This document shows positions 1 to 9,551 of a stretch of 64,000 nt of DNA, in pieces. Source of the stretch: Enterobacter asburiae (lineage in GTDB: Bacteria > Pseudomonadota > Gammaproteobacteria > Enterobacterales > Enterobacteriaceae); contig JAAQVN010000001.1 of the NCBI GenBank assembly GCA_011754535.1, positions 4,650,001-4,714,000 on the forward strand, given 5' to 3'. Each line of letters begins with the position of its first letter. Positions within the stretch are counted from its first letter, which is position 1. A program made the position numbers and the translations under genes. Below the pieces are notes generated by a model, which saw nothing but the letters and a program-made list of their open reading frames with translations, was not told the DNA's origin and ran no database searches.

Positions 1-1
1 C

Positions 2-1099
2 TACAACATTGAAACCAGCGTAACGGGTCTGGCGATCGTTCTGATCCTCGGCGTCGTGGTACTGCTTGCCGTTGAATGGATCCTGCGCCGTATTTTCCGC
101 ACCGGTGCCCATACCCGCGGCTGGTTCGTAGGCCGTAAGCGCCGCCGCGCCCGTAAGCAAACGGAACAGGCGCTGCTGAAGCTGGCCGAAGGCGATTATC
201 AGCAGGTTGAAAAGCTGATGTCGAAAAACGCCGATCACGCAGAACAGCCAGTGGTGAACTATCTTCTGGCAGCCGAAGCGGCCCAGCAGCGCGGTGATGA
301 AGCCCGCGCTAACCAGCATCTGGAACGCGCGTCTGAACTGGCGTCTGGCGACCCGATCCCAGTGGAAATTACCCGCGTCCGCCTGCAGCTCGCGCGCAAT
401 GAGAACCACGCGGCGCGCCACGGCATTGACCGTCTGCTGGAAATCGCACCACGTCATCCGGAAGTCCTGCGCCTTGCGGAGCAGGCCTATATTCGTACCG
501 GCGCGTGGGGCTCGCTGCTGGACATCATTCCGTCGATGGCGAAGGCCGAGGTGGGTGATGATGAACATCGTGATGAGCTTCAGCGTCTCGCATGGATTGG
601 CCTGATGGATCAGGCGCGCGCCGACCTGGGCAGCGACGGTCTGAAAACCTGGTGGAAAAATCAGAGCCGGAAAACGCGCCAGCAGGTTCCTCTGCAGGTG
701 GCTATGGCGGAACATCTTATTGAGTGTGACGATCATGACACCGCGCAGGAGATCCTCCTCGACGGCCTGAAGCGCCAGTACGACGATCGTCTGGTCATGG
801 TGATCCCGCGCCTGAAAACCAATAACCCTGAGCAGGTCGAGAAAGTGCTGCGCCAGCAGATCAAAACCGTCGGTGACCGTCCGCTGCTGTGGAGTACGCT
901 GGGCCAGTCGCTGATGAAGCACGGGGAATGGCAGGAGGCGAGCCTGGCCTTCCGTGCAGCGCTGAAACAGCGTCCGGACGCGTTTGACTACGCGTGGCTT
1001 GCCGATACGCTCGACAAACAGCATAAGCCAGAAGAGGCAGCCGCCATGCGGCGTGATGGGCTGTTATTGACGCTGCAAAATAACGGAACGCAGCAGTAA
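2..1099 (+). CDS. hemY: HemY, 3' part: TPR inner-membrane protein of the haem biosynthesis operon
   Basis: The gene is cut by the left edge. The reading frame is open from base 2 and continues upstream, so a GTG at 56 is not the real start. The visible part is about 365 residues; the E. coli protein is 398, so roughly 34 N-terminal residues are missing. What remains begins in the second membrane segment (VTGLAIVLILGVV), then the basic stretch GRKRRRARKQ, then TPR-type helical repeats to the C-terminus, including WSTLGQSLMKHGEWQEASLAF. In E. coli HemY is the last gene of hemCDXY and is thought to organise late tetrapyrrole enzymes at the membrane; it is not a protoporphyrinogen oxidase. Family identification is secure from near-identity to the remembered E. 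coli protein. A strong terminator follows at once. Confidence 0.95.
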   Translation, partial: YNIETSVTGLAIVLILGVVVLLAVEWILRRIFRTGAHTRGWFVGRKRRRARKQTEQALLKLAEGDYQQVEKLMSKNADHAEQPVVNYLLAAEAAQQRGDEARANQHLERASELASGDPIPVEITRVRLQLARNENHAARHGIDRLLEIAPRHPEVLRLAEQAYIRTGAWGSLLDIIPSMAKAEVGDDEHRDELQRLAWIGLMDQARADLGSDGLKTWWKNQSRKTRQQVPLQVAMAEHLIECDDHDTAQEILLDGLKRQYDDRLVMVIPRLKTNNPEQVEKVLRQQIKTVGDRPLLWSTLGQSLMKHGEWQEASLAFRAALKQRPDAFDYAWLADTLDKQHKPEEAAAMRRDGLLLTLQNNGTQQ

Positions 1100-1105
1100 T
1101 TCATC

Positions 1106-1131
1106 AGGAGGCCAGACGGCCTCCTTTTTTT
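1106..1131 (+). terminator. Intrinsic terminator of the hem operon
   Basis: A perfect 8-bp stem (AGGAGGCC / GGCCTCCT) with a 4-base AGAC loop is followed by a run of seven T. It starts 7 bases after the hemY stop and separates the hem operon from the MFS gene. Confidence 0.9.
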
Positions 1132-1220
1132 ATCACTGTTCTCCTGCTACATTCTTTACACCGACAGCCGCAAACGAACCCGCCAATGTAACGATATCTT
1201 TTCATTAACCTTTTTTCGCA

Positions 1221-1239
1221 CATGCGCGATCTGCGCATG
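1221..1239. promoter_or_regulatory. Palindrome upstream of the MFS gene, possible operator
   Basis: CATGCGC-GATCT-GCGCATG is a perfect 7-bp inverted repeat that ends 29 bases before the ATG of the MFS gene. Its place between the hemY terminator and the start codon suits a repressor site or a 5'-UTR hairpin. No regulator is encoded next to it, so function is inference. Confidence 0.4.
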
Positions 1240-1268
1240 GACTAAATCGTTTCTGAAAGGAAAGCGTC

Positions 1269-2480
1269 ATGAACTCGCTTTTATACGCGCTTATTGAAGC
1301 GCTGCGCTGCCATCGCTGGCTGCGCCTGCTTGCCTGTGCTTTTATCTTCTCTTCTCTGGGAAATGGGTTAACCCAGGTCGTCGTCTTCGGCCTGCTGTTA
1401 GCGTGGTCGGCCCCGCCAGCGCTGCTGACCCTCGCTTTTCTGTTCGCCACGGTGCCGGGGTTTATCGGCAGCATGCTCGGCGAAAGGCTGTGCTCGCGCT
1501 TTTCTCCGATATCCCTGCTGATATTGACCGAAGGACTGGGCTTACTTGCCCTGCTCTTTCCCCTGCTTGGCGTGGGTTATCATAGCGTTGCCGCGTTACT
1601 CGCCGTGCAATCCACCGAAGCGCTGCTCAGCGGGATGAGCTGGCCCGCCCTGACTTTACTCTTTAAGCGCGGACTCAGCGAAACGGAACTGCCTGCCGCC
1701 ACCTGCCTGGAAAATGTGATTTTTGCGTCTCAGGTGTTATTAGGTACCGGGCTGGGCGTGGTGCTTTTTCAGAAGATACCCGTGCTCGCCTTGCTGGCCA
1801 TTGATGCCATCAGCTTTCTCGGGTCGCTGGTCATGCTATGGCTGGCGGGAGGCCTGTTTACTTCGGCGTCACGCACCGGCCATGTGGAAAAGGGGGCTTC
1901 AGCGACATTGCGCTGGCAGACATTGACCGTTCGGCAGAAACGCAGCTTGCTCATTTTGCCGGCGCTGGCCGCCGTCGGGTCACCTGCGATGGCGCTTCTT
2001 CCGGCGCTGGCCCAGCAGCTCCGTCCTCAGGACGCGGCGGGCCTTGCTCTGCCTTTGCTTTTCGCGAGGAGTATGGGGCAGCTTTGCGGCCCTCTGCTGC
2101 TGCAAAGAGACAGCCTGGCGCGTTTTGCGGCTCATACGCCGCGACTGTTGCTTTGCCTCGGCATCTTTCTGGCCGCTTATGGAATGCTGCCGTTTATGGC
2201 CGGCTGGATAGGGTATGCGCTGGGGATGATCTTTGTCGCGCATCTGGCCTCAAACGTGCTTTTTGCGGCGGGTACGTTTGGCGTACTCAGTAATTTTCAG
2301 GCCGCGCAAACCGCTATAGCCAGCGGTAAAGCCTGGCGCTGGCAAACGCTCAGTGCCTCTCTTTTTACCGGAGTAGCAGCGATAGTGGCATCAGAGTTTG
2401 GCTCAGTACAGGCGCTTTATATGGTTTCGTCAGCGGCTCTGCTGATGGTTGCCCTCATCATGCGCTTTTATCGGGAATAA
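1269..2480 (+). CDS. Major facilitator superfamily transporter, substrate unknown
   Basis: Predicted 403-residue integral membrane protein with about ten to twelve hydrophobic segments, for example WLRLLACAFIFSSLGNGL near the N-terminus, then VVVFGLLLAW and LLTLAFLFATVPGFIGSMLG, and a C-terminal segment LYMVSSAALLMVALIM. Length, the basic loop after the fourth or fifth helix and the overall pattern fit the MFS, closest in style to drug or siderophore exporters of the EntS type; I cannot name a substrate. The ATG at 1269 has a good ribosome site (AAGGAAA) 5 to 8 bases upstream. The gene is monocistronic, with the hem terminator before it and the GlmZ terminator, which points the other way, just after it. 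In E. coli K-12 the aslB/aslA sulfatase genes lie near this position, so this is an accessory replacement. Codon use looks similar to the neighbours, with no sign of a recent foreign origin. Confidence 0.75.
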   Translation: MNSLLYALIEALRCHRWLRLLACAFIFSSLGNGLTQVVVFGLLLAWSAPPALLTLAFLFATVPGFIGSMLGERLCSRFSPISLLILTEGLGLLALLFPLLGVGYHSVAALLAVQSTEALLSGMSWPALTLLFKRGLSETELPAATCLENVIFASQVLLGTGLGVVLFQKIPVLALLAIDAISFLGSLVMLWLAGGLFTSASRTGHVEKGASATLRWQTLTVRQKRSLLILPALAAVGSPAMALLPALAQQLRPQDAAGLALPLLFARSMGQLCGPLLLQRDSLARFAAHTPRLLLCLGIFLAAYGMLPFMAGWIGYALGMIFVAHLASNVLFAAGTFGVLSNFQAAQTAIASGKAWRWQTLSASLFTGVAAIVASEFGSVQALYMVSSAALLMVALIMRFYRE

Positions 2481-2483
2481 GAC

Positions 2484-2688
2484 ATAAAAAAACGCCTGCT
2501 ATAAAAGCAGGCGTTAAAACAGGTCTGTAAGACAACATATTTGGTGCTTCACTCAACGTTATGTCCATGGTGTCTGATGAGGCCGAAGCGACATCTGTCA
2601 GTGGACGATAAGCACCGTAAATGGCTCTGCGTCATTCCTGAGTTTATGAGGCACTAAGGCGAACATAAGAGATGGAATGAGCATCTAC
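2484..2688 (-). ncRNA. glmZ: GlmZ small RNA
   Basis: Read on the minus strand, this segment matches the remembered E. coli GlmZ (SraJ) over almost its whole length of about 207 nt. It begins GTAGATGCTCATTCC, contains the conserved ATTTACGGTGCTTATCG and AACGTTGAGTGAAGCACC blocks, and ends in a terminator with a 10-bp stem (AACGCCTGCT / AGCAGGCGTT, plus-strand 2491-2515) and a T run at 2484-2490. GlmZ is an Hfq-bound sRNA that, in its full-length form, activates translation of glmS (glucosamine-6-phosphate synthase). It is cleaved by RNase E with the adaptor RapZ and protected by the homologous sRNA GlmY. The position beside hemY is the same as in E. coli. The ends are read from the alignment and the terminator, not mapped. 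Confidence 0.95.
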
Positions 2689-2692
2689 GCGT

Positions 2693-2715
2693 ATATTATT
2701 GCACGTAACGTGCCA
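2693..2715 (-). promoter_or_regulatory. glmZ promoter: overlapping sigma-54 and sigma-70 elements
   Basis: On the minus strand, TGGCACGTTACGTGCAAT (plus 2698-2715) fits the sigma-54 consensus TGGCAC-N5-TTGCA, with the invariant GG and GC in correct spacing and lying about 25 and 13 bases upstream of the expected first base of GlmZ. A sigma-70-type -10 box TAATAT (2693-2698) overlaps its downstream end. Overlapping sigma-54/sigma-70 promoters are known for glmY, and for glmZ in some enteric species. Confidence 0.75.
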
Positions 2716-2821
2716 GATTTACACGCAGAAGTTTTACATGGCGCAACATTTTAAGATAAAAGGAAATTATGCTGTTCAGCGGCATCTGACGCTTCACAAC
2801 GTATCGGCAAAAGCATAAATA

Positions 2822-2934
2822 TGTCGCCAGGAAGAGACAGCAAATTCCTTAAATAATTATTTCCTGTAATTTCAATTTGTTGTATGTCGCTGAATCGCGA
2901 CAGTGATACAGAGCGCTGTCGGGGGATAACTACA
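2822..2934 (-). promoter_or_regulatory. Three GlrR-type activator sites and a possible IHF site upstream of glmZ
   Basis: Two perfect TGTC-N10-GACA motifs occur at 2822-2839 and 2885-2902, and a third with one mismatch (TGTC-N10-TACA) at 2917-2934. TGTC-N10-GACA is the binding motif of GlrR (QseF), the response regulator that activates sigma-54 transcription of glmY. The sites lie about 130 to 245 bases upstream of the GlmZ start, as expected for an enhancer. Between them, at 2870-2882, TTTCAA-N4-TTG matches the IHF consensus with one mismatch, which would allow DNA looping. Confidence 0.75.
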
Positions 2935-2952
2935 GGGGAGAAAAGTTGCAGA

Positions 2953-2980
2953 AAACAAAAAACCCCGCCGAAGCGGGGTT
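2953..2980 (-). terminator. Intrinsic terminator of the argX-proM tRNA operon
   Basis: Stem AACCCCGC / GCGGGGTT with loop CGAA (2961-2980). On the minus strand it is followed by a U-rich run (TTTTGTTTT). It starts 6 bases beyond the CCA end of the proline tRNA gene. Confidence 0.9.
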
Positions 2981-2986
2981 CAAAAT

Positions 2987-3063
2987 TGGTCGGCGAGAGA
3001 GGATTCGAACCTCCGACCCACTGGTCCCAAACCAGTTGCGCTACCAAGCTGCGCTACTCGCCG
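2987..3063 (-). tRNA. proM: tRNA-Pro (anticodon TGG)
   Basis: A 77-nt cloverleaf that begins CGGCGAGTAGCGCAGC, has anticodon loop TTTGGGA with anticodon TGG, a T arm GGTTCGAATCC, and an encoded 3' CCA. It is the last gene of a four-tRNA operon that reads leftwards, in the same order as E. coli argX-hisR-leuT-proM. Confidence 0.97.
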
Positions 3064-3108
3064 ATGTACTGCTTTTTTGAATTTTTAGTTCAATTTATTA
3101 AAAAGTCG

Positions 3109-3194
3109 TGGTGCGAGGGGGGGGACTCGAACCCCCACATCCTAAGGACACTAACACCTGAAGCTAGCGCGTCTACCAATTCCGCCACCTTCGC
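3109..3194 (-). tRNA. leuT: tRNA-Leu (anticodon CAG)
   Basis: An 86-nt class II tRNA gene with a long variable arm. It begins GCGAAGGTGGCGGAATTGG, has anticodon CAG in CTTCAGGTG, and ends CTCGCACCA. Third gene of the operon; one base shorter than the E. coli leuT I remember. Confidence 0.96.
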
Positions 3195-3215
3195 AATTCA
3201 CAACTCTTTCAATAA

Positions 3216-3291
3216 TGGGGTGGCTAATGGGATTCGAACCCACGACAACTGGAATCACAATCCAGGGCTCTACCAACTGAGCTATAGCCAC
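3216..3291 (-). tRNA. hisR: tRNA-His (anticodon GTG)
   Basis: A 76-nt gene that begins GTGGCTATAGCTCAGTTGG, has anticodon loop TTGTGAT, and ends AGCCACCCCA. The encoded 5' G is the -1 G typical of tRNA-His. Second gene of the operon. Confidence 0.97.
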
Positions 3292-3359
3292 CACTGTATT
3301 CTTTCACGCGGTACTGACTACTTCTCAGACCACCGCAGCTCTAGCGCCGGGAACTAAAA

Positions 3360-3436
<77 letters not shown>

Positions 3437-3457
3437 TTAGCGCCGTTGCGGGGCTGG

Positions 3458-3486
3458 ATATTACGTACCTCCGCCCCCGCTGTCTA
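3458..3486 (-). promoter_or_regulatory. Promoter of the argX-hisR-leuT-proM operon
   Basis: On the minus strand, -35 TAGACA (3481-3486) and -10 TAATAT (3458-3463) are separated by exactly 17 bases and followed by a GC-rich discriminator (CCAGCCCCGC). This is the pattern of a stringently controlled stable-RNA promoter. Confidence 0.85.
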
Positions 3487-3538
3487 GTGCTTTTTTGAAA
3501 AAAATGCGCGTTTGGTTATGGTTTGCACATTTTGCCGC

Positions 3539-4924
3539 TTATTCCTCCACTTTCTGCGTGGTGGCACGGCGACCCAGGCCAAGAAGCTTATACGCGGCCG
3601 TCACTGCCGCCAGGAAGATCAGCCCGACAAACAGCGACATGCGGGTATCTTCATTAAAGTACATTCCAATTAATACGCAAATCAGGAACGCCATCGTCAA
3701 ATAGTTCGCATACGGGAACAGAATCGAGCGAAACGGATGGCTGGCGATCGCTTTTTTATGCGCATGGCGGAAACGCAGTTGGCTGATGAGGATAACAAAC
3801 CACGGCACCATGCCCGGCAACACGCTGGCGCTGTAGACGTAAACAAACACGCGCTGTGGATTAGGAATGATGTAATTCAGGCAGGAACCAATCAGCAGGA
3901 TGACAATGGAGACCGCTACGCCCGCTACCGGCACGCCAGCACGTGAGACTTTACTCATTGTCGCAGGCAGCTGGTTATTTTTCGAGAGCGCGTAGAGCAT
4001 ACGGCCACAGCTGTACATCCCGCTGTTACAGCCTGACAGCGCTGCCGTCAGAACCACAAAGTTGATGATACCCGCTGCTGCTGTAATTCCGATCTTCGCA
4101 AAGGTTAATACGAACGGACTCCCCGTCGTCCCGATTTCGTTCCACGGGAAGATGGTGACGATGACGAAGATCGCACCCACGTAGAAAATCAGGATACGCC
4201 ATAGCACTTTGCCCACCGCACTACGCAGCGTGACCTGCGGGTTTTTCGCTTCACCGGCGGTAATCCCGATCAGCTCCACGCCCTGGTACGAGGCCACAAC
4301 GATACACAGCGCCGTCAGGAAGCCCTTCCAGCCGCCGGCGAAGAAGCCGCCGTGTTCAGTCAGGTTGCCAAAGCCGATGGCGTGTCCGCCGTTGCCAAAG
4401 CCATAAAAAATCACGCCCAAACCAATAACAATCATCACGATGATGGTGGTCACTTTGATCATCGCAAACCAGAACTCGATTTCACCGTAAAGGCGCACGG
4501 CTGCAAGGTTTGCCAGGGCCACCAGCCCCACGGCAATGAGAGCCGGTATCCACTGGGCCATGTCCGGGAACCAGAACTGGACGTAAACCCCTATCGCGGT
4601 GATTTCAGAGATGCCCACCGCCATCCACATAAACCAGTATGACCAGGCCGTCAGGTAACCAAAGAACGGGCTCATATACCGGTGTGCGTAAACGGCGAAG
4701 GAACCGGTCACCGGCTCCAGAAAGAGCATTTCACCCATTGAGCGCATGATGAAGAAAACAAACAGCCCGGCGATGATATACGCCAGTAATACGGAAGGGC
4801 CTGCCCATTTTAGGGTGCTTGCGGAGCCCATAAACAGGCCAACGCCGATAGTGCCGCCCAGCGCTATCAGTTCGATGTGACGAGCTTCCAGCCCACGCTG
4901 TAGCTCCGGTTGTTTCTCTGCCAT
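3539..4924 (-). CDS. thrP: ThrP (YifK): threonine/serine permease, APC family
   Basis: 461 residues, the E. coli length. The N-terminus [24 protein letters not shown] is the first helix and signature of the amino acid-polyamine-organocation (APC) family, followed by about twelve membrane spans. The conserved [15 protein letters not shown] segment lies near residue 215. The E. coli homologue, formerly yifK, has been assigned to proton-coupled threonine and serine uptake, and is reported to be controlled by Lrp and the sRNA GcvB. It reads leftwards, with the tRNA operon after it and the ECA operon before it. A TGCATT / AATGCA inverted repeat lies about 110 bases upstream (5034-5056). No terminator is visible between thrP and the tRNA promoter. 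Confidence 0.93.
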   Translation of the reverse strand: MAEKQPELQRGLEARHIELIALGGTIGVGLFMGSASTLKWAGPSVLLAYIIAGLFVFFIMRSMGEMLFLEPVTGSFAVYAHRYMSPFFGYLTAWSYWFMWMAVGISEITAIGVYVQFWFPDMAQWIPALIAVGLVALANLAAVRLYGEIEFWFAMIKVTTIIVMIVIGLGVIFYGFGNGGHAIGFGNLTEHGGFFAGGWKGFLTALCIVVASYQGVELIGITAGEAKNPQVTLRSAVGKVLWRILIFYVGAIFVIVTIFPWNEIGTTGSPFVLTFAKIGITAAAGIINFVVLTAALSGCNSGMYSCGRMLYALSKNNQLPATMSKVSRAGVPVAGVAVSIVILLIGSCLNYIIPNPQRVFVYVYSASVLPGMVPWFVILISQLRFRHAHKKAIASHPFRSILFPYANYLTMAFLICVLIGMYFNEDTRMSLFVGLIFLAAVTAAYKLLGLGRRATTQKVEE

Positions 4925-5121
4925 AGATCCTCGATTGTGTTTGCTGTTTCCCGGCTTAATACCGGTTATTGTTTTTTAGGGGTACTAAAATACGGTGCGA
5001 ATGGTTTCTTAAAATCGGCCAAATGGCAAACGATGCATTAAAAAAATGAATGCATTGCACAAAATATCAGCAGTTTTGCAGGCGAGTTGCAGCGCGAATA
5101 GCATATCGCGCTGCATTCTGA

Positions 5122-5862
5122 TTACATTTTCCCGGTATAGTGCCAGGCGAGGTAGCGAAGCAGACGAATCTGTCGTTTAATGCGCGTCGGTTGCGATAGC
5201 AGGCGGTAAAGCCACTCCAGCCCCAGATTTTGCCAGACCTTTGGCGCACGCTTAACATGGCCGGTAAAGACGTCGTAGGTGCCGCCGACGCCCATGTAGA
5301 GGGCATCCGGACAGACCAGACGGCAGTCGCGCATCAGGATCTCCTGGCGCGGGGACCCCATCGCCACGGTGACGATTTTTGCCCCGCTGTCGCGCACGCG
5401 AGCAAACAAAGCCTGCTGGTCTTCAGGCTTGAAGTAACCATTCTGGCTGCCGACGATATTCACATTCCATTGACGACGCAGTTTCTCTTCGGTCTCGGCC
5501 AGCACTTCAGGCTTACCGCCAATCAGGAAGACTGGCGTACCTTCCGCGCCTGCGCGGGCCATAAGCTGCTCCCAGAGGTCGGCACCCGCCACGCGGGAAA
5601 CATTAGCGTCAGGATACTTTTTACGGATAGAGCGGACCACGCTGATACCGTCCGCGTATTTAAATTCAGCCGCTTCAATCAGGCTTTTCACCTCGGCGTT
5701 ATCTTCCACCGCCAGCATCTTTTCCGCGTTGATAGCAACCAGCGTACCGGATTTCATCTGCCCGTCGGCGAACAGAAAGTCCAGCGCGTGCTGCATGTCG
5801 CGCCAGCCAATAAGCTGCAGGCCACGAAGCGCATAGCGCGGTGCAGAAGTTTTATCAGTCAT
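5122..5862 (-). CDS. wecG: WecG: UDP-ManNAcA transferase of ECA synthesis
   Basis: 246 residues, the E. coli length, member of the WecG/TagA/CpsF glycosyltransferase family (GT26). It adds N-acetyl-mannosaminuronic acid to GlcNAc-PP-undecaprenol (lipid I) to form ECA lipid II at the inner face of the membrane. Family marks are the N-terminal [12 protein letters not shown] region, the ADLWEQLM and PVFLIGGKP core, and the conserved [14 protein letters not shown] block in the C-terminal half. It is the last gene of the ECA operon and lies 12 bases after wzyE. There is no clear intrinsic terminator between it and thrP, so read-through into thrP is possible. Confidence 0.95.
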   Translation of the reverse strand: MTDKTSAPRYALRGLQLIGWRDMQHALDFLFADGQMKSGTLVAINAEKMLAVEDNAEVKSLIEAAEFKYADGISVVRSIRKKYPDANVSRVAGADLWEQLMARAGAEGTPVFLIGGKPEVLAETEEKLRRQWNVNIVGSQNGYFKPEDQQALFARVRDSGAKIVTVAMGSPRQEILMRDCRLVCPDALYMGVGGTYDVFTGHVKRAPKVWQNLGLEWLYRLLSQPTRIKRQIRLLRYLAWHYTGKM

Positions 5863-5874
5863 TACTTTCCCTAC

Positions 5875-7227
5875 TCAGACTTGCGACAGCGTTGTGTTGC
5901 CCTGTTGCTCGCGCTTGTGCACAAGCCCTGCGCTGTCGAACAGCCAGTACAACAGTTTGGCCAGTAACAGGCAGATGCCAAAAACGACCATGAAGAACAC
6001 CACGCGTGAAACGAACGAGTCCAGACCCTCGCGCGCCAGAACGATCATATTGAAAATGGCACCAAAGCAAAAACTGTGCAAAATAGCCGCCTTGTAGCGG
6101 TTGGTCTCTTCGTTACCACGCACGTAGAGCCAGTCGAACCACTTGATAATCAGCCCTACGACAAACGCGCCCGGCAGGATAAACCAGCCTCCTCCCATCA
6201 CCACCAGGGAACCAATCAACGTTGGCGAGATCGCCAGGCCCGAATGGTTGTTGAGCACTTCCCAGGTAAAATAGTTCGCGGTGTTGAGCACCACACCAGG
6301 GCGGTCCGGCCACAGCCAGCTCGGGATAAAGACGTAGAAGTCGCGAACAATCGGCGCCAGCCCCTGGAAATCAATCTTGTCGTAGTTTTGCAGCAGCAAT
6401 GCCAGATTTTCCCACGGCGAGAAGGTGTCGCGCGTCAGGTAGAGGAACGTGTAAAACGCCTCATCGCCCGCCACGTTCATCCCGTAGCGCTTCAGCGCCA
6501 GCCAGAACATCCCCACAATGCCAAACACGCCTGCCGCAACCAGCATCCACAGCGAGATCCAGCCGCGGATAATGCCGATAAACAGGAAGATAGCGAAAGC
6601 GATGATAATGTTGGCGCGCGTACCGCCCACAATCATGTAGGTCAGGATACCGAACGCAACGGTACTGACCAGGAAGAACAGCCACGCTTTGCTGTCCTGG
6701 CGCAGGAAGAAGATCACCAGCATCGCCGGGATGAAGAAATAGAAGAATCGCTTAAGCGCCACGCCTGAGACTTCGGCCGAAAAAATCTGGCTGTAGGAGT
6801 GGAGCTTAAACAGCAGGAAGCCGTTATGCATGAAGAAGATGCCAACGCTGACCAGGGCGATGGTCATGAGCATCACCCACGTCAGATGGGTCTCCACCCG
6901 GTTCATGGTAAAGAGCGCTCGACGCGGGGCGGCGGCCTGCGCTGGCCGCAGACGCGTTTTATAGGTGACGTAGTAAACCGCATAGAAGCAGGTCGCCGCC
7001 AGCAGGGCCTGGAGGAGAATCTCCGGCGGCGCGACGCTCACGTCAAAACGGAAGACCAGAATGCTGGTCAGCGGGAAGCCGAAAAAGAATGTCAGCAGAA
7101 ACAGCAACGAGAAGAACACGTTAAAGTTGAAGCGCACGCGGCGGAACTCAAACCAGGTGAGCGTGGCGATAAACAGGGTGCTCAGAAGCCAGACAACCAG
7201 TAAGCCGCTGAATTGCAACTGACTCAT
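5875..7227 (-). CDS. wzyE: WzyE: ECA polymerase
   Basis: 450 residues when started at the ATG at 7227, the E. coli length; an upstream in-frame start would add 13 basic residues not found in homologues. The protein is highly hydrophobic with about eleven membrane spans, from [18 protein letters not shown] to [17 protein letters not shown], and a large periplasmic loop around residues 250-340 ([20 protein letters not shown]). It polymerises trisaccharide repeat units on undecaprenyl diphosphate at the periplasmic face, with chain length set by WzzE. Its ATG overlaps the TGA of wecF (ATGA), which suggests translational coupling. Confidence 0.95.
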   Translation of the reverse strand: MSQLQFSGLLVVWLLSTLFIATLTWFEFRRVRFNFNVFFSLLFLLTFFFGFPLTSILVFRFDVSVAPPEILLQALLAATCFYAVYYVTYKTRLRPAQAAAPRRALFTMNRVETHLTWVMLMTIALVSVGIFFMHNGFLLFKLHSYSQIFSAEVSGVALKRFFYFFIPAMLVIFFLRQDSKAWLFFLVSTVAFGILTYMIVGGTRANIIIAFAIFLFIGIIRGWISLWMLVAAGVFGIVGMFWLALKRYGMNVAGDEAFYTFLYLTRDTFSPWENLALLLQNYDKIDFQGLAPIVRDFYVFIPSWLWPDRPGVVLNTANYFTWEVLNNHSGLAISPTLIGSLVVMGGGWFILPGAFVVGLIIKWFDWLYVRGNEETNRYKAAILHSFCFGAIFNMIVLAREGLDSFVSRVVFFMVVFGICLLLAKLLYWLFDSAGLVHKREQQGNTTLSQV

Positions 7228-8303
7228 GCGTTGTCTCCTGAAGCGATACGCAGCGCGCGGTGCCACGGCGTGAGGTAATTCGGGCTGAAAAAGTCGATGC
7301 TATTTTTATCCACCAGCGTGAGCTGGCGCTGTGCTTCACGCACCACTTCGACATTCAGCATGTCTGAGGTGAACAGCACCGGAATATGCTGCTCGGCCAT
7401 GTCCTGCCAGAACGGGTTGTCGCGGTTGAGCACGCACGGTACACCCGCCTGAATCAGCAGGCACAGCGTACCAATACCCTGCTGGCGGGCAAAGATGAAA
7501 TAGCCCAGATCGCATTTTCGCAGCAGCGCAAGATAGTCATCAAACTCCAGCTTTTCGCTGAGAATGTGCAGATTTCCTTCGCTGAATAACGCAAGCCCCT
7601 GCTGGCGAACCTCATCAATGTAGGCTTCGTTGTTGACCGGATAACCCATCGGCACCACCACGTTCACCGTGTCACCAAACTGCTGGTATACCGCCCGTAG
7701 CGCGGCCACATGTTCGTTACTGCGGTCGCCGGAATTCCCCACCAGGATCGTCAGCTTGCCTTCGCGAACCGCGTCATTCGCCATGGTGTTCAGCGCCGGG
7801 TCCATACGGGTTGGGAAATAGAGTAGCTCGCCGCGCACGTTCGGGTGCAGCTTCGCAAAATAATTCAGATCGCCGCGGGTGGCAAAAACGCGGCCCACCC
7901 TTCCCTGCGCCATGCGACGCAGGGGATAGAAAAGACGGAACTTCCAGCCGCGGGAAACTTCGTAGAGATCAGCTCCCCAGATATGCCAGCTGCACTGGGA
8001 GGGTTTAATTCCCCCGCTGAGCAGAGCCAGCCACAGGCCGGTATTGAACTGCCCGTGGAAAAAGAAACGTTGCTCACGATCCGCTTTGGCTTTGGCAATA
8101 ACCGCCTTCGCCAGGGAAGCTTTATCCGGCCAGAAGGCGATAGTCAGCGCCGGAAACGCCGCGCTCAGGCCATTATCCTGACCTGCAACCATAAACTCGC
8201 GCGCATCAGGATTTCCTGATGCCAGCTCGTCGTTAAAGAACCGCAAAACGGTCTGGTTATGGTGTGGGATATCCGATCCCAGGATATGAATCAGTGCAGT
8301 CAT
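7224..8303 (-). CDS. wecF: WecF: Fuc4NAc transferase of ECA synthesis
   Basis: 359 residues, the E. coli length, family GT56. It transfers 4-acetamido-4,6-dideoxy-D-galactose from dTDP-Fuc4NAc to ECA lipid II to complete the trisaccharide lipid III. Conserved stretches include the N-terminal [19 protein letters not shown], the central [23 protein letters not shown] near residue 190, and [20 protein letters not shown] near residue 270. The start ATG overlaps the stop of wzxE by 4 bases, and the stop overlaps the wzyE start by 4 bases. Confidence 0.95.
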   Translation of the reverse strand: MTALIHILGSDIPHHNQTVLRFFNDELASGNPDAREFMVAGQDNGLSAAFPALTIAFWPDKASLAKAVIAKAKADREQRFFFHGQFNTGLWLALLSGGIKPSQCSWHIWGADLYEVSRGWKFRLFYPLRRMAQGRVGRVFATRGDLNYFAKLHPNVRGELLYFPTRMDPALNTMANDAVREGKLTILVGNSGDRSNEHVAALRAVYQQFGDTVNVVVPMGYPVNNEAYIDEVRQQGLALFSEGNLHILSEKLEFDDYLALLRKCDLGYFIFARQQGIGTLCLLIQAGVPCVLNRDNPFWQDMAEQHIPVLFTSDMLNVEVVREAQRQLTLVDKNSIDFFSPNYLTPWHRALRIASGDNA

Positions 8304-9550
8304 GCGCGTTTACGCCACAATAAAAATACGCCGCAGCAGGCAGCGAAATAAACGATATAGGTTGCCATATAGGCCTGAGCCGCCCCCAGCGCACCGTGCG
8401 CGGGTATCAACCAGTGTGAAAATGCTGTCAGTAGCGCAAACTGGCTAATCTCCGCCAGGATATACAGCCGCAGCGAAGCTTTCGCAATCACCAGATAGCC
8501 GAAAACGTAAGCCCCCACTTTCAGCACATCGCCCACCAGTTGCCAGGCAAAGAGATCGCGCATGGCGGTAAACTTTGCGGAGAAAAGCAGCCAGATGGCA
8601 ACATCGCGCAATAGCCAGACGGTCAAACTGGCCGCCGCCACAGCGGGTAATACGAAACGCAAGGAGCGGGAAATTTCGCGGGTAATCTCCTGCCGGGACG
8701 TCAGGCGCGATAAGGTTGGCAGCAAATAAACGCTAAAGGAAGCCGTTATAAACTGGAGGTAAGCGTCGGAAATACTGCTTACCCCTTGCCAGATCCCCAC
8801 CTCATCCCAGCTGTAATGCGCCGCCAGCAGGTTTCGCATCATCACGTATGCCACTGGCAGCGTGACGGAAGTAATGAGCGCCATCAGGGTAAACTTACCC
8901 AGCTGGCTGACAAGCACCTTGTCCCATTGTGGTTTCAGGTAACTCAGAGGGATAACGCCCCGACGCATTAGCATAAATGCCGCAGGCACAACAACCAGCG
9001 CCGGGACCAGCGCAAGCCCCAGCAGTGCGCCTTCATAGCCGCCCAGGCGATAGCAGAAGTAATAGGCAATCACGCCGATGACGCTGCCCAGGATTAAGGC
9101 AAGCGCGTTCCCGGCAGCATCGCGAAAACCTTTCATCAGCGCCAGCAGCAGGTTAGCCCAGGCAATGCCCATCTGGACCAGCGCAACCAGACGCACCAGC
9201 CCCTGGTAATGGGTGTGCCCGAACAATCCCTGGCTGATGGGCGCCGCCGCCAGCAGAAACACAATCGCCAGCAGGGTCGAAAAGCCCGTCACCATCGCCG
9301 ACGCGGTGCCCACTACCCTGCGAAGCTGGGCCGCATCATCATGATATTGAGCAACGTATTTGGTCACGCCGTTGAAGATTCCGGCACCGGCCAGCACACC
9401 AAGGACGGTGACAAGCTGGCGGAAGTTGCCCGCCAGCCCCACACCAGAGGGCCCAAATGAGACGGCCAGCAGCTTAACGACCAGCAGTCCGGCACCAATT
9501 TTTACAAGCGTGGACGCGGCGGTCCACACCGATGCTTTTGCCAGAGACAT
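8300..9550 (-). CDS. wzxE: WzxE: ECA lipid III flippase
   Basis: 416 residues, the E. coli length, polysaccharide-transport family of the MOP superfamily. About twelve membrane spans run from the N-terminal [22 protein letters not shown] to the C-terminal [18 protein letters not shown]. It moves undecaprenyl-PP-linked trisaccharide from the cytoplasmic to the periplasmic face. Its start lies 1 base after the wecE stop and its stop overlaps the wecF start, so the distal ECA genes form a tightly packed translational chain. Confidence 0.95.
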   Translation of the reverse strand: MSLAKASVWTAASTLVKIGAGLLVVKLLAVSFGPSGVGLAGNFRQLVTVLGVLAGAGIFNGVTKYVAQYHDDAAQLRRVVGTASAMVTGFSTLLAIVFLLAAAPISQGLFGHTHYQGLVRLVALVQMGIAWANLLLALMKGFRDAAGNALALILGSVIGVIAYYFCYRLGGYEGALLGLALVPALVVVPAAFMLMRRGVIPLSYLKPQWDKVLVSQLGKFTLMALITSVTLPVAYVMMRNLLAAHYSWDEVGIWQGVSSISDAYLQFITASFSVYLLPTLSRLTSRQEITREISRSLRFVLPAVAAASLTVWLLRDVAIWLLFSAKFTAMRDLFAWQLVGDVLKVGAYVFGYLVIAKASLRLYILAEISQFALLTAFSHWLIPAHGALGAAQAYMATYIVYFAACCGVFLLWRKRA

Positions 9551-9551
9551 A

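Noticed and set aside
2884..3357. A 157-codon open frame across the tRNA cluster.
   Set aside because: It covers tRNA-Pro, tRNA-Leu and tRNA-His on the opposite strand and has no coding character.
3490..3515. Weak A/T-rich hairpin upstream of argX as a terminator of thrP.
   Set aside because: The arms are only runs of T and A beside the tRNA promoter; it is better seen as an upstream A/T-rich promoter element.
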